The position numbers and the translations under genes are program-made. Source: Oscillospiraceae bacterium (lineage in GTDB: Bacteria > Bacillota > Clostridia > Oscillospirales > Ruminococcaceae). Taken from it: 64,000 nt of DNA. Numbering within the stretch: the stretch's first letter is position 1; each line of letters starts with the position of its first letter. The notes under the pieces were generated by a model. That model saw only the letters and a list, made by a program, of their open reading frames with translations. It searched no databases and had not been told where the DNA came from. Location of the stretch: positions 62,001-126,000 of the forward strand of contig SFDQ01000002.1 in NCBI GenBank assembly GCA_004558145.1. Direction: 5' to 3'. This document shows, in pieces, positions 1 through 8,879 of the stretch.

Positions 1-131
1 AGCTGGCAGAGAAACGAAGGCATTCCTTCACGGGTGATCTCTGCACCCAAAACAGCTCGCCCATCCTGCATTTCGATTTTGGGCGCACTGATGCTCATGG
101 TGCGCCTCGTTTGATCCATCGCTTTTTTCAT
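1..131 (-). CDS. Partial glycan-cluster protein, unknown
   Basis: This is the first 43 codons of a gene that runs off the left edge. It starts at an ATG with GGGAG eight bases upstream, 17 bases after the stop of the GT52-like gene, so it is the next member of the same operon. The visible peptide (MKKAMDQTRRTMSISAPKIE, then a stretch rich in charged residues) has no signal peptide or recognisable motif. From context it is probably another exopolysaccharide gene, but no function can be assigned. Confidence 0.6.
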   Translation of the reverse strand, partial: MKKAMDQTRRTMSISAPKIEMQDGRAVLGAEITREGMPSFLCQ

Positions 132-148
132 TCAGTAATTCTCCCGTC

Positions 149-1252
149 TTATATGGAGACTATCTGCTTGACATCTGTACATATATGCACATTTTTCAGC
201 TCTGGTACGTCTCCCATTTTTTCCAGCACCGACATCAAAGAGGAGATGGAGCGCTGGGCCAGCTTATTTTCTTCGCAATCGCACAAAGGGTGCAAAAAGG
301 CAGCTTTTACCGCCTTGTGCGTCATCAGACTGCCAGACAGGACACTGGCCGACGTCGCTGTGAGCAGCACATGGCGCTTCTCATCCAGTCCCATTTGGAT
401 CACTTCCCAAGGCACCACAGAGTTTTCGGCCACTGTAAGTCCTTCTCTTCGGAACCGCTCCGGGTCATCACGAGGATGTACTTTTATCAACAGTTCATCC
501 TCGCCCACCAGCATCGCGATGTGCTTTACAAGTTCCAATTCATGGATCGGTGCGCCACCCTCGAAATCGCAGATACTGGAAAGATAGATGTACTTTTGCG
601 GATACTCTGTTTTGGCATCGTCTGTGAAAAACACCGATTTCAAAATCGTCTGGATGTCTGCGGCGTCGCAAGCAGGTATCTGGCAAATCGGCAGTGGGCC
701 CTGATACAGTTGGGGATACATGCAATAAAACGCCTGAACATCTTGCAGGATGCTTTTTCTTCCTCGCAGAACATTCATCTTTTCTGCCAGGCGCACCCGC
801 CCAGGAAGCTTATCATTTTGCAGAAGAAGCTGCGGAGCACTATAGTTGAATATCCCCTCTTCATAAATAGCACAGACAAGATCCGGCGCACTTTTTTTCA
901 GTGTGTAGTAAAGTGCAAGCGTAGACATGCCAACATTGAAAAAGAGGAATTCATCATATTTTTCATCTTTAAAGCGCATTACCCACGGAGGGACCTGTGC
1001 CGTGCCGACAAGCAGTGCACTTCCCATCTCTTGCAATATGCCCTTTTGCTTTGTGTCATCCTCTTTTGTGCAAGCCAGCGTCACACTATCAAACACGTTT
1101 TCGTGCCTGAGCCTGTCCGCGACGATCGACGCGTTTACAGAATGGTCCGACAAAAGCAGATCGACCCGGTGCTCTTTCAAAAGATTTTTCCGCATCTGGA
1201 TCAATACCGCAAGCTGAAAGTAGGTATTGCACAGACAAAGGACTTTTTTCAT
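149..1252 (-). CDS. GT52/polysialyltransferase-like glycosyltransferase
   Basis: A 367-residue protein beginning MKKVLCLCNTYFQLAVLIQ, the N-terminal pattern of bacterial sialyltransferase-type enzymes (GT52 and the polysialyltransferase group). It carries the two short motifs shared by those families: an acidic-acidic-Gly motif (EEG, residues 131-133) and a His-Pro motif (HP, 259-260, in KVHPRDD). These bind acceptor and CMP-sugar in characterised members. No sialic acid synthesis gene (neuA/B/C) lies in the window, so the donor is uncertain. It is the fifth gene of the minus-strand exopolysaccharide operon, with only a weak ribosome site (GGTGGTAA). Family assignment is fair; substrate is unknown. 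Confidence 0.62.
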   Translation of the reverse strand: MKKVLCLCNTYFQLAVLIQMRKNLLKEHRVDLLLSDHSVNASIVADRLRHENVFDSVTLACTKEDDTKQKGILQEMGSALLVGTAQVPPWVMRFKDEKYDEFLFFNVGMSTLALYYTLKKSAPDLVCAIYEEGIFNYSAPQLLLQNDKLPGRVRLAEKMNVLRGRKSILQDVQAFYCMYPQLYQGPLPICQIPACDAADIQTILKSVFFTDDAKTEYPQKYIYLSSICDFEGGAPIHELELVKHIAMLVGEDELLIKVHPRDDPERFRREGLTVAENSVVPWEVIQMGLDEKRHVLLTATSASVLSGSLMTHKAVKAAFLHPLCDCEENKLAQRSISSLMSVLEKMGDVPELKNVHICTDVKQIVSI

Positions 1253-1284
1253 CGCTTACCACCACTCTATACGCGCTGATCTTT

Positions 1285-2226
1285 TTATACTTGCTGATAA
1301 AACTTCATTCCCAGGAAAGACGCAATGGCTGCAATTCGGTTTTTTGTCCGCGCACGCCTGTCCATCAGCATTCGGACCCGGTATTCTTTCAAAAAAGCCC
1401 ATATCCTATACTGCTCATCTTTTATTGCCGCGTCGTCAGACTCAGCGTCTTTCATCCAACGCAGCACCTGACTGTAGGAGCTGAATTTTCTGGCTCTTGC
1501 AGCGGGAAGAAACTGCGGGCAGTTCTCTTGCACAAACGCCTCGATCGCATCCGCCGCATCCAGTTCATCCAAGTTGCGGCGGTCGAATTTCCGATACATG
1601 ATGCTGTCAGGATTTTTTCTGTACGCATAGAGCACCTGGGGAAGATAGACTACCGTCTGCGCGGCAAAAAGCATTTTGTAAATAGTAAACAGATCCTCAT
1701 AAAGGCGACCCTTGGGGAAAAGGTTTTTTTGGCAAAGCTCCGCACGGAACAGCTTGCCGCATGCACTGGTGTCAAACCCGGTCTGATACAGCATCGCTTC
1801 CATTGCCTGAGGTCCTGTAAATGACTTCGGCCCAGCGTTCGTATTTTCGAACGTCATCTCTTCCGAATCGGTTTTTGCCATATCGCAAACTACGACATCA
1901 GCCCCTGTGATTTTCGCCTGTTCCAGCAATCGCTCCAGCAGCTGGGGTGCTACCCAGTCGTCGCTATCGATATACGTGATATACTCGCCTTGCGCCACAG
2001 CAGTGCCTGCGTTGCGCGCGTCCGCCAAACCGCCATTTTCTTTGTGGAGGGCCCGGATACGGCCATCCTGCCGCGCAAACTGTTCGCAGATCTCACCGCA
2101 GCGGTCCGGGCTGCCATCATCCACCAGGATCAGTTCCCAGTCCGAACACGTCTGCGCCAGGATGCTCTGCACACAAAACGGCAGGAACTTCTCCACTTTG
2201 TATACCGGCACGATCACACTGATCAT
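1285..2226 (-). CDS. Family 2 glycosyltransferase
   Basis: A 313-residue GT-A fold transferase. The N-terminus MISVIVPVYK, the VDDGS motif (35-39), the NGGLADARN segment (64-72) and DSDD (87-90, metal/nucleotide-sugar binding) are typical of GT2 enzymes that add one sugar to a lipid-linked repeat unit at the inner membrane face. The chosen ATG overlaps the stop of the upstream polymerase gene as ATGA, indicating translational coupling; a longer in-frame extension upstream lacks GT2 similarity and overlaps the polymerase gene. Sugar and linkage cannot be read from the sequence. Confidence 0.85.
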   Translation of the reverse strand: MISVIVPVYKVEKFLPFCVQSILAQTCSDWELILVDDGSPDRCGEICEQFARQDGRIRALHKENGGLADARNAGTAVAQGEYITYIDSDDWVAPQLLERLLEQAKITGADVVVCDMAKTDSEEMTFENTNAGPKSFTGPQAMEAMLYQTGFDTSACGKLFRAELCQKNLFPKGRLYEDLFTIYKMLFAAQTVVYLPQVLYAYRKNPDSIMYRKFDRRNLDELDAADAIEAFVQENCPQFLPAARARKFSSYSQVLRWMKDAESDDAAIKDEQYRIWAFLKEYRVRMLMDRRARTKNRIAAIASFLGMKFYQQV

Positions 2227-3539
2227 ACTTCCGCGTGGTCTCCCTTCGTTTTTTGAATGCTGTTTGCGCTGACATATGCGGTTATTGCGATCCAGATTGG
2301 AACTTCCAGCATCCGATACTGGATAGCGCCAAGGCACAGGTAGCAGAGAATAAACGCCGCAACCGGCCACGCTGCCAGCGTTGGCAGTTCCTTTTTGATG
2401 AAAAGGAAAACTGCCGCGAGCAAGCAGATCGCACCGGGGACGCCGAAATCCAACAATGCCTGGAAATATATGTTGTGTAGATTCCCGTCGTGGATGTTCT
2501 CCGGGTCACAGCTACGTACCGCCTCGATACCGTTGCCAAGGCCATAGCCCAGAGGGTTTTGTGCCAGCACCGTCGGGATATGCTGCCACATGTTCAGCCG
2601 TCCCTCGCTTCCAGGTTCATCGCCGACGGCTGTCATCCGATCCGTCAAATTATCCAGCAGGCTTGTGGCAGCGCCCTTGTCGGAAGTTTCTCCCGTACTC
2701 TGCGAAAATGATGCATCCGGCTCAGTCACGAACACACCTCCATGCAAAGCTGCAGCCTGTGCGAGGCCATAAGCACCCACGATGCACACCGCCAGCACGA
2801 TGGAGAGTACGCTCTTCTTGCGGTCATAGTGGACGTGAAAAACCTTTTTTTCTTTCCATGCTGTCCAAGCCCAGTGAACAAAAAGCCACACCACAAACGC
2901 CCCGTTTGCCAGAAGCCCAGCGCGGCTGTTGGTAAGCAGACTGATGATCACGCTGGCAACATAATAAGGCCGCCACCAAACCGTGCCGGCCATGACGAAA
3001 CAGAACAGCCCGATCCAGCTTGCATCCAGATTGGGGCCGCCGCCGAAAACTGTTTCATACACAGGATGATGGAATCCCGGTGCAATCATGAATTCCCAAA
3101 TTTTATCAAACTGGAAAATGATGTTCGCGGTAACGCACAGTAACATGACCACCGCCGTGATGCGAAACACGCGCAGCCAATCATCTTTGTCAAGATCGCT
3201 GCTCAGCTTCCAGACGCACCACACGATATACACGCAAAAGATCCCATTCAGCAGCCAACTGTTCAGGCCGAAAAAGAAATACGTCACTGCAGTGTGCACT
3301 GTCAAAATGCCCACCACCGCCCACCATTTTATCCCCAGAGGGCGATTCGGTCTTAAAATCAAAATCAGCGGGAACAACAGCACACCTGCCAAATGCACCA
3401 ATTTGAAGCTGGCAACAACATGGAACAGCTCTATGTTTTGAATGCAGGCAGCCAACAAAAGGATCGTAAGAAGCACCATGCGCACATTTTTCTGCTGCAT
3501 GAACTGTCTCCACTTCGAAAGCGGAATCATTGATAACAT
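2223..3539 (-). CDS. O-antigen ligase/polymerase-like membrane protein
   Basis: A protein of about 438 residues made mostly of hydrophobic segments, with the family hallmarks of Wzy/O-antigen ligase proteins: an NSRAGLLANG segment in the middle, a large extracytoplasmic loop, then HNIYFQALLDFGVPG near the C-terminus. Such proteins join lipid-linked repeat units on the outer face of the membrane. The start was set at the ATG preceded by GGAGG ten bases away; a longer frame exists but has no ribosome site and a non-hydrophobic, low-quality N-terminus. It couples to the GT2 gene by ATGA. In a Gram-positive it most likely polymerises a capsular or secreted polysaccharide. Confidence 0.75.
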   Translation of the reverse strand: MLSMIPLSKWRQFMQQKNVRMVLLTILLLAACIQNIELFHVVASFKLVHLAGVLLFPLILILRPNRPLGIKWWAVVGILTVHTAVTYFFFGLNSWLLNGIFCVYIVWCVWKLSSDLDKDDWLRVFRITAVVMLLCVTANIIFQFDKIWEFMIAPGFHHPVYETVFGGGPNLDASWIGLFCFVMAGTVWWRPYYVASVIISLLTNSRAGLLANGAFVVWLFVHWAWTAWKEKKVFHVHYDRKKSVLSIVLAVCIVGAYGLAQAAALHGGVFVTEPDASFSQSTGETSDKGAATSLLDNLTDRMTAVGDEPGSEGRLNMWQHIPTVLAQNPLGYGLGNGIEAVRSCDPENIHDGNLHNIYFQALLDFGVPGAICLLAAVFLFIKKELPTLAAWPVAAFILCYLCLGAIQYRMLEVPIWIAITAYVSANSIQKTKGDHAEV

Positions 3540-3630
3540 TGGGGCAGATCCTCCAATTTGTAGAATCATTTTGCACAGGCAAGCAAAGTACTTCAAACAT
3601 GCAACTGATGTCTTTGAAGCCCGCCTTGCC

Positions 3631-4740
3631 TTATTTGTGCGCCAAGCACTGCCGATAATAATTTGCCAGTTCCTTGGCACTCAGATCAATATCGTAACCA
3701 GCTTCTTTTACTTTTTCACTCTGGTCACGGCGCTCTATGCCGCGCTGGGAAAGGATGGCTTCGGTCCATTTCTGCACCGGAGCATCCAGCGGCAGAAAAC
3801 GCAGTGTGCCCGTTACATCCGCTTCTGGCGGCACCTGATCCGAGACGACACAGGGCAGGCCCGAGTTCTGCGCCTGCACCGCCACGATACCCAAGCCTTC
3901 ATAAAGCGAAGGGAACACAAAGGAATCCATTGCCTGGTAATAATTCCAGACTTGCTTTTGCGTGCCCATCCACAGGACCTTTTCGTAGACTCCCAGTTCC
4001 CTGGCCCGCTGCTCAAGCTCGCCGCGCAGCGGCCCGTCTCCGATCAAAAGGAGGCGAGCACGCGCCTCCTCTTTCACCAGCGCTGCAAATATCTCCAACA
4101 GGAAAAGCTGATTTTTCTGGGGTGCGAGCCGACCGATGTTTCCCACTACAAAGCAGTCCTGCACTCCCAGACGTGCGCGTTCCATTTCGCGGACCTGAGG
4201 TTGATATCCATACTTTTCGACGGAATATGCCGTTTTGAATATCTTCACCCCGCTCTTCTGGTAACCGGATCCGTACATCCACCGTGCACAGTGCTCTGAG
4301 CAAGCCATTCGGTGGGTCGCAAAAACGCCCTGGAATGGCCGAAGGCATTTTTTCAGAAGAGTTTTCTTTTCATTGGGATGGGAAGTCGTAAGATTTTCTG
4401 CGATTCGCACCGGAACTCCCGCAAGCCATGCCGCAAAAAGAGGAAACACATTCAACGCGTTGATCCGCGCGTGAACGATTTGGAATTTCTCTTGTCTGAA
4501 CAAGCGATACAGGGAAACAAGGTAGGGTATCAATTTTTGGTAACGAGGTACCATGAAGACCCTGCCGCCCATTTTTTGGATCTCCTCACTGTCAACATCC
4601 AGCGAATCATCATCGACGATAAAATCGAATTGCACCTGTGCCCGGTCGATATGCGTATAGTATTCCATTACTACCGTTTTGACCCCGCCAGCATTCATTT
4701 TGCCAATAATTTGGGCAACACGGATTGGTTCTTTCTGCAT
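3631..4740 (-). CDS. Family 4 glycosyltransferase, EpsF-like
   Basis: A 369-residue GT-B fold transferase. The N-terminal domain opens with [17 protein letters not shown], the acceptor-side signature of EpsF-type enzymes; the C-terminal donor domain has [22 protein letters not shown], and [16 protein letters not shown], the E-x7-E-like region that contacts the nucleotide sugar (the second Glu is Gln here). It starts three bases after the priming transferase gene, so it probably adds the second sugar of the repeat unit. A 91-base gap without visible signals separates it from the polymerase gene downstream. Confidence 0.85.
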   Translation of the reverse strand: MQKEPIRVAQIIGKMNAGGVKTVVMEYYTHIDRAQVQFDFIVDDDSLDVDSEEIQKMGGRVFMVPRYQKLIPYLVSLYRLFRQEKFQIVHARINALNVFPLFAAWLAGVPVRIAENLTTSHPNEKKTLLKKCLRPFQGVFATHRMACSEHCARWMYGSGYQKSGVKIFKTAYSVEKYGYQPQVREMERARLGVQDCFVVGNIGRLAPQKNQLFLLEIFAALVKEEARARLLLIGDGPLRGELEQRARELGVYEKVLWMGTQKQVWNYYQAMDSFVFPSLYEGLGIVAVQAQNSGLPCVVSDQVPPEADVTGTLRFLPLDAPVQKWTEAILSQRGIERRDQSEKVKEAGYDIDLSAKELANYYRQCLAHK

Positions 4741-4743
4741 CTC

Positions 4744-6156
4744 TCAGTACGCTCCTTTTCCTTTCAACACCACTCCCACTGTTTTGAGCAAGATCTCAAG
4801 GTCTGTCCAGAACCCCTGCTCTTCCACATATTTGAGGTCAAGTTTCATCCACTCGTCAAAGCCCACATCGCTGCGGCCGCTGATCTGCCAAAAGCAGGTG
4901 AGCCCGGGCCTGACGGCCAGGCGTCCCCAGTCCCAGTCGCTGTATTGCGCTACCTCTTTCGGGAGCGGCGGACGAGGACCGACGATACTCATTTCCCCTT
5001 TCAGCACATTCAGCAGCTGGGGCAGTTCGTCGATGCTGGTTTTGCGTATTACACGGCCCACTCGCGTGATGCGGGGATCGTTCACTATCTTGAACACGGG
5101 ACCATCCGCCTCATTCTGCGCTTCCAGATCTTTAAGGCGCTCCTCCGCATCCTGATACATACTGCGGAATTTATACATTTGAAAGTTCTTGCCGTTTTTG
5201 CCAACACGGATCTGGCGGAAGATAACAGGTCCGGCACTCTCAAATCGAATAGCCAGCGCCGTGACGAGCATGATGGGCGAAGCCAGCACCAAACCAACCA
5301 GCGCAATGCTGATATCCATCGTGCGCTTGACGATGCTCCACAAAATTCCTCTGCTGGGGCTTCTGCGAACATTGATAAGCTTTATTTTCCCCACATGCTC
5401 GATCGTAGGAATGCTGGGGATAAAGTCACTGTAAGCCGGGATCACCGACACCTTTACGCCATAGCGGCCGCACATGGAAATGATTTCACCAATTTTTTCA
5501 TAGCCGGCATTCTGCATGCCAATGATGACCTCGTCCACCGTATTCTCGCAAAGCACCTTGCGGAGAACGCCGTAATCGCCAAGATAGGGCTGCATGGTTT
5601 TGCTTTCAGTGGAGGCGATGTTGCCCAGGACCTTGCATCCGAACTGCGGATTCTTTTCGATTTCAGCCCAATATGACTCAGCCAACTGACTGGAACCCAG
5701 CACGATAAAATACTTTATATTATGTCCTCTTTTTCGCCAAGCGCTGAGCAGGATCCTGAGCACGAACCGCTTCGCCCCGACAAACAGGGTCGAAAAAGTG
5801 AAAAAGAAGAAAATAGCCAGTCTGGAAAAATCCGCAAAGCGCGTAATGTAAAGCAGAGCCGTCAGCACCGTCGTTCCAATGATGTTGATGACCAAAATCG
5901 TTCCTAGTTCTTTGAGCCGGGACTGAAAGCGGTAGGAACCATACAACCTGGCTGCATAATAGACTACTACCAACACAACAGAGTAAACAGCGGCTATCTC
6001 AAAGTATTTCTTGTTCCAGACAAGCTGCAATGCCGGCGCTGTACCAAGCATCAGATCGAAACGAATATATGTTGCGACCATATATGCCAGAAAAATCAGC
6101 AGTGCATCAAGAACCATGTTAACAATATTTAAAAGGGTCTGGTTTTTGCGTATCAC
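4744..6156 (-). CDS. Polyprenyl-phosphate sugar-phosphate transferase (priming enzyme)
   Basis: A 470-residue WbaP/CpsE-type initiating transferase. Four to five N-terminal membrane segments (about residues 10-130) precede a cytosolic Rossmann-like region, a further membrane helix near 280, and the catalytic C-terminal domain with [13 protein letters not shown], the YKFRSM motif, [20 protein letters not shown] and [13 protein letters not shown]. The family moves a hexose-1-phosphate onto undecaprenyl phosphate, the first step of repeat-unit synthesis. The start is GTG with GGGGAG eight bases upstream. It is the first gene of the operon, behind a strong sigma-A promoter. Confidence 0.9.
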   Translation of the reverse strand: MIRKNQTLLNIVNMVLDALLIFLAYMVATYIRFDLMLGTAPALQLVWNKKYFEIAAVYSVVLVVVYYAARLYGSYRFQSRLKELGTILVINIIGTTVLTALLYITRFADFSRLAIFFFFTFSTLFVGAKRFVLRILLSAWRKRGHNIKYFIVLGSSQLAESYWAEIEKNPQFGCKVLGNIASTESKTMQPYLGDYGVLRKVLCENTVDEVIIGMQNAGYEKIGEIISMCGRYGVKVSVIPAYSDFIPSIPTIEHVGKIKLINVRRSPSRGILWSIVKRTMDISIALVGLVLASPIMLVTALAIRFESAGPVIFRQIRVGKNGKNFQMYKFRSMYQDAEERLKDLEAQNEADGPVFKIVNDPRITRVGRVIRKTSIDELPQLLNVLKGEMSIVGPRPPLPKEVAQYSDWDWGRLAVRPGLTCFWQISGRSDVGFDEWMKLDLKYVEEQGFWTDLEILLKTVGVVLKGKGAY

Positions 6157-6208
6157 AGCAGCTTCTCCCCTTCATTTGTTTTGTCATGTCATGAATAGAG
6201 TCCGCATT

Positions 6209-6237
6209 ATTATATCATAAAAGCACCATACTGCCAA
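6209..6237 (-). promoter_or_regulatory. Sigma-A promoter of the exopolysaccharide operon
   Basis: On the minus strand TTGGCA, 17 bases, TATAAT, ending 53 bases before the GTG of the priming transferase gene. Consensus boxes and spacing make this a confident call. Confidence 0.8.
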
Positions 6238-6287
6238 CATCGTGGGGCAACTTCCCTGTTTATGCCGCTTTTTGCGGGTGAAACAAA

Positions 6288-8879
6288 TCAGAGGCTTCGT
6301 GCATTGTGCGCGGCGATGATCTCGGCGATTTCCCGCTCGGTGGCCTCCATCTCCCGGCGGAACATGCGGGAAGAGACCCGCAGGGTGCCGTGGCCCAAGA
6401 TGATGAGCTGCTCGGCGCCATCGCTGGTGACCACGCGCACGCGGCGCTCTTTTTCCAGCTTGCCCAGCTCATAGGTCACCTTTTCGATGTAGGCGTCGGC
6501 GGTCTCGGCCTCCTTGGTATAGACCACCCACACGCCGCCCTCACGCTGCACGCCGCCGGCGCCGCCGGTCACCCGGTAGGCGTCGAACACCACGATGAGG
6601 GTACACTTGTGATAGCCTTGATAGTTGCACAGGATCTGGATGAGCGCCTCCCGGGCCGCGGAGAGGTCCTGGGCCGCCAGCGCTTTCAGGTCGGGCCAGT
6701 CGAAGATAACGTTGTAGCCATCCACCAGCAGGTACTCCGGCGTCTTTTTCCAGGGACCGGCAGGGGCGACGCTTTTCTCATCTTTCGGGCTGCGGAAAAG
6801 CAGCTCCCGCCGCTGCACCGGGCCGTAGGTGCGCTCGAAGATGGCCGCCAGCTGGGCATCCTCCTCCAGGCCGCCCGCAGCCGGGCGCGCAGCGCGGGCC
6901 GGGGCGGGCGCAGAGGCCTGCTCCTCTTTCTCCGGATCCAGGCGCACCCGGTTTTCCAGGTGCATTTTTGCCGCGGCCTCCCGCCAGGGCACCACCACCC
7001 CCGCGCCATGGCTGCAAAACACCGAGTCGGCGGGGTTTTCCGTATCTCGTTCGGGGTCATAGCCCATCGCAGCGATGACCTGTTCCGCGTTATGACAGGG
7101 TTCATATCCCCGCACGGTCACCGACAGCCGTCCGTTTCCCTTTGTGTAGGCCGCCACCTGGGCGGCATAGCCGGTCATCTCCGACACCGGCGCTTCGCCG
7201 GTGAGCAGCGCGGCGTCGTCCAGCGTCTCGGGCGGGTCGAACCGGCCGCCCATCCGCTGCACGTCCGCCATGGCGCGGCCCAGATTGGCGGCAGGGACTT
7301 CCAGCCGGAAGGAATACCAGGGTTCCAGAAGAATGTTCTCCGCCTGCATCAGGCCGTGGCGCAGCGCCCGGAAGGTGGCCTGACGGAAATCGCCGCCTTC
7401 GGTGTGCTTCAGGTGGGCCTTGCCCGCCACCAGCGTGATTTTCATATCAGTTATGGGGCTGCCAGTAAGCGCGCCGGGATGCCGCCGCTCGGCCAGATGG
7501 CTCAGGACCAGCCGCTGCCAGTTGCCGTCCAGCTCGTCCTCGCTGACGCTGCTTTGCAGCAAGAGGCCGCTGCCCCGCTCGCCCGGTTCCAGCAGCAGAT
7601 GCACCTCGGCATAATGGCGCAGCGGTTCAAAGTGGCCCATGCCCACCACCGGGGCGGCGATGGTCTCTTTATACACGATGCTGCCCGGGCCGAAGGAAAT
7701 GTCCAGCCCGAACCGGCTTTTCATCAGATGGGCCAGCACCTGCTGCTGCACCTCGCCCATCAGGCGCACCTGCACCCGGCCCGCTGCTTCGTTCCACTCC
7801 ACCTGCAGAAGAGGGTCCTCCTGCTCCAGAAGGCGCAGTTTGGTCAGCAGGTCCGAGACGTCCGTCCCCTCCGGGGCCAGCACTTCGCAGGCCAGCACCG
7901 GCTCCAGGGCGGGCGCGCCCTCGTCCGGCTCGGCGCCCAGGCCCTCGCCGGGCCAAGTGTGCTCCAGGCCGGTGACGGCGCAGACGGTGCCCGCCTCGGC
8001 TTCGGCGAGGGGCGCGAATTTCGCTCCGGAATAAAGGCGCAGGGCGTCCGCCTTCTGCTGCCAGGGCTCGCCCGCGGCGGTGCGGCCCTCCAGCAGGGTC
8101 TTTGCCTTCAGGCTGCCGCCGGTGACTTTGATGTGGGTGAGGCGCGTTCCCTGCTCGTCCCGGGAGACCTTGAACACCCGCGCGGAAAACGCCGCGAGAT
8201 ACACCGGCACCGGGGCCCACTGTTCCAATCCCGCCAGCAGCTCGTCCACTCCCTGCAGCTTGAGCGCGGAGCCGAACCAGCACGGAAAAGCCCGCCGGGC
8301 CGCAATGAGCCCGGCGGTGCTCTCGTCGCTCACCGTGCCGGTGTTGATGTATTCCTCCAAAACGGCCTCATCCAGGCCGGCAAGTTCCTCGGCAAGCTCC
8401 GCCTTCGGCAGAGAAAAGTCCACGAATCCGCCGCCCAGCGCGCTGTTCAGCGCGCTCAGCAGCGGACCCTTTTCGGACCCCGGCAGGTCCATCTTGTTCA
8501 CGAACACGAAGGTGGGAACCCGGTGGCGCGCCAGCAGCTGCCAGAGAGTGCGGGTGTGGCTCTGCACCCCGTCGGTGCCGCTGATGACCAGGATGGCGCA
8601 GTCCAGCACCGAGAGGGTGCGCTCCGCCTCGGCGGCGAAGTCCACATGGCCCGGGGTGTCCAGCAGAGTGAGCACCGCGCTTTGCAGCGGCAGCACCGCC
8701 TGCTTTGCGAAGATGGTGATGCCCCGGCGGCGCTCCAGGTCGTCGGTGTCCAGAAAGGCATCGCCGTGGTCCACCCGGCCCGGCTTTTTCAGCCGCCCGC
8801 CTCGGTAGAGCAGCGCCTCACTGAGGGTGGTCTTGCCTGCGTCCACATGGGCCAGGATGCCGACCGTGATGCGTCTCAT
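6288..8879 (-). CDS. Tet(M)-like translational GTPase fused to NYN (YacP/Rae1-like) nuclease domain
   Basis: An 863-residue two-part protein. Residues 1 to about 630 are an EF-G-type translational GTPase of the ribosomal-protection (TetM/TetO) group: P-loop AHVDAGKT (10-17), RRGIT (51-55), DTPGH (74-78), NKMD (128-131), then domains II-V. The domain IV loop that reads YSPVST in Tet(M) and displaces tetracycline is HTEGG here, so drug protection is doubtful. After a basic, Ala/Pro-rich linker (about 640-700), residues 715-863 form a YacP/Rae1-like NYN domain (LLVDGYNVIFDWP; conserved acidic residues in VVFDAYRV, ADAYIEK and VTSDGAEQ). Rae1 cuts mRNA in the ribosomal A site in Bacillus subtilis. 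A ribosome-directed GTPase-nuclease is inferred. AAGGAG lies eight bases before the ATG; it overlaps the upstream membrane-protein gene by four bases. Confidence 0.85.
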   Translation of the reverse strand: MRRITVGILAHVDAGKTTLSEALLYRGGRLKKPGRVDHGDAFLDTDDLERRRGITIFAKQAVLPLQSAVLTLLDTPGHVDFAAEAERTLSVLDCAILVISGTDGVQSHTRTLWQLLARHRVPTFVFVNKMDLPGSEKGPLLSALNSALGGGFVDFSLPKAELAEELAGLDEAVLEEYINTGTVSDESTAGLIAARRAFPCWFGSALKLQGVDELLAGLEQWAPVPVYLAAFSARVFKVSRDEQGTRLTHIKVTGGSLKAKTLLEGRTAAGEPWQQKADALRLYSGAKFAPLAEAEAGTVCAVTGLEHTWPGEGLGAEPDEGAPALEPVLACEVLAPEGTDVSDLLTKLRLLEQEDPLLQVEWNEAAGRVQVRLMGEVQQQVLAHLMKSRFGLDISFGPGSIVYKETIAAPVVGMGHFEPLRHYAEVHLLLEPGERGSGLLLQSSVSEDELDGNWQRLVLSHLAERRHPGALTGSPITDMKITLVAGKAHLKHTEGGDFRQATFRALRHGLMQAENILLEPWYSFRLEVPAANLGRAMADVQRMGGRFDPPETLDDAALLTGEAPVSEMTGYAAQVAAYTKGNGRLSVTVRGYEPCHNAEQVIAAMGYDPERDTENPADSVFCSHGAGVVVPWREAAAKMHLENRVRLDPEKEEQASAPAPARAARPAAGGLEEDAQLAAIFERTYGPVQRRELLFRSPKDEKSVAPAGPWKKTPEYLLVDGYNVIFDWPDLKALAAQDLSAAREALIQILCNYQGYHKCTLIVVFDAYRVTGGAGGVQREGGVWVVYTKEAETADAYIEKVTYELGKLEKERRVRVVTSDGAEQLIILGHGTLRVSSRMFRREMEATEREIAEIIAAHNARSL

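Noticed and set aside
6288-8879. Calling this a tetracycline resistance gene
   Set aside because: The fold is related, but the loop that displaces tetracycline is not conserved and a nuclease domain is added. Resistance is not supported by sequence.
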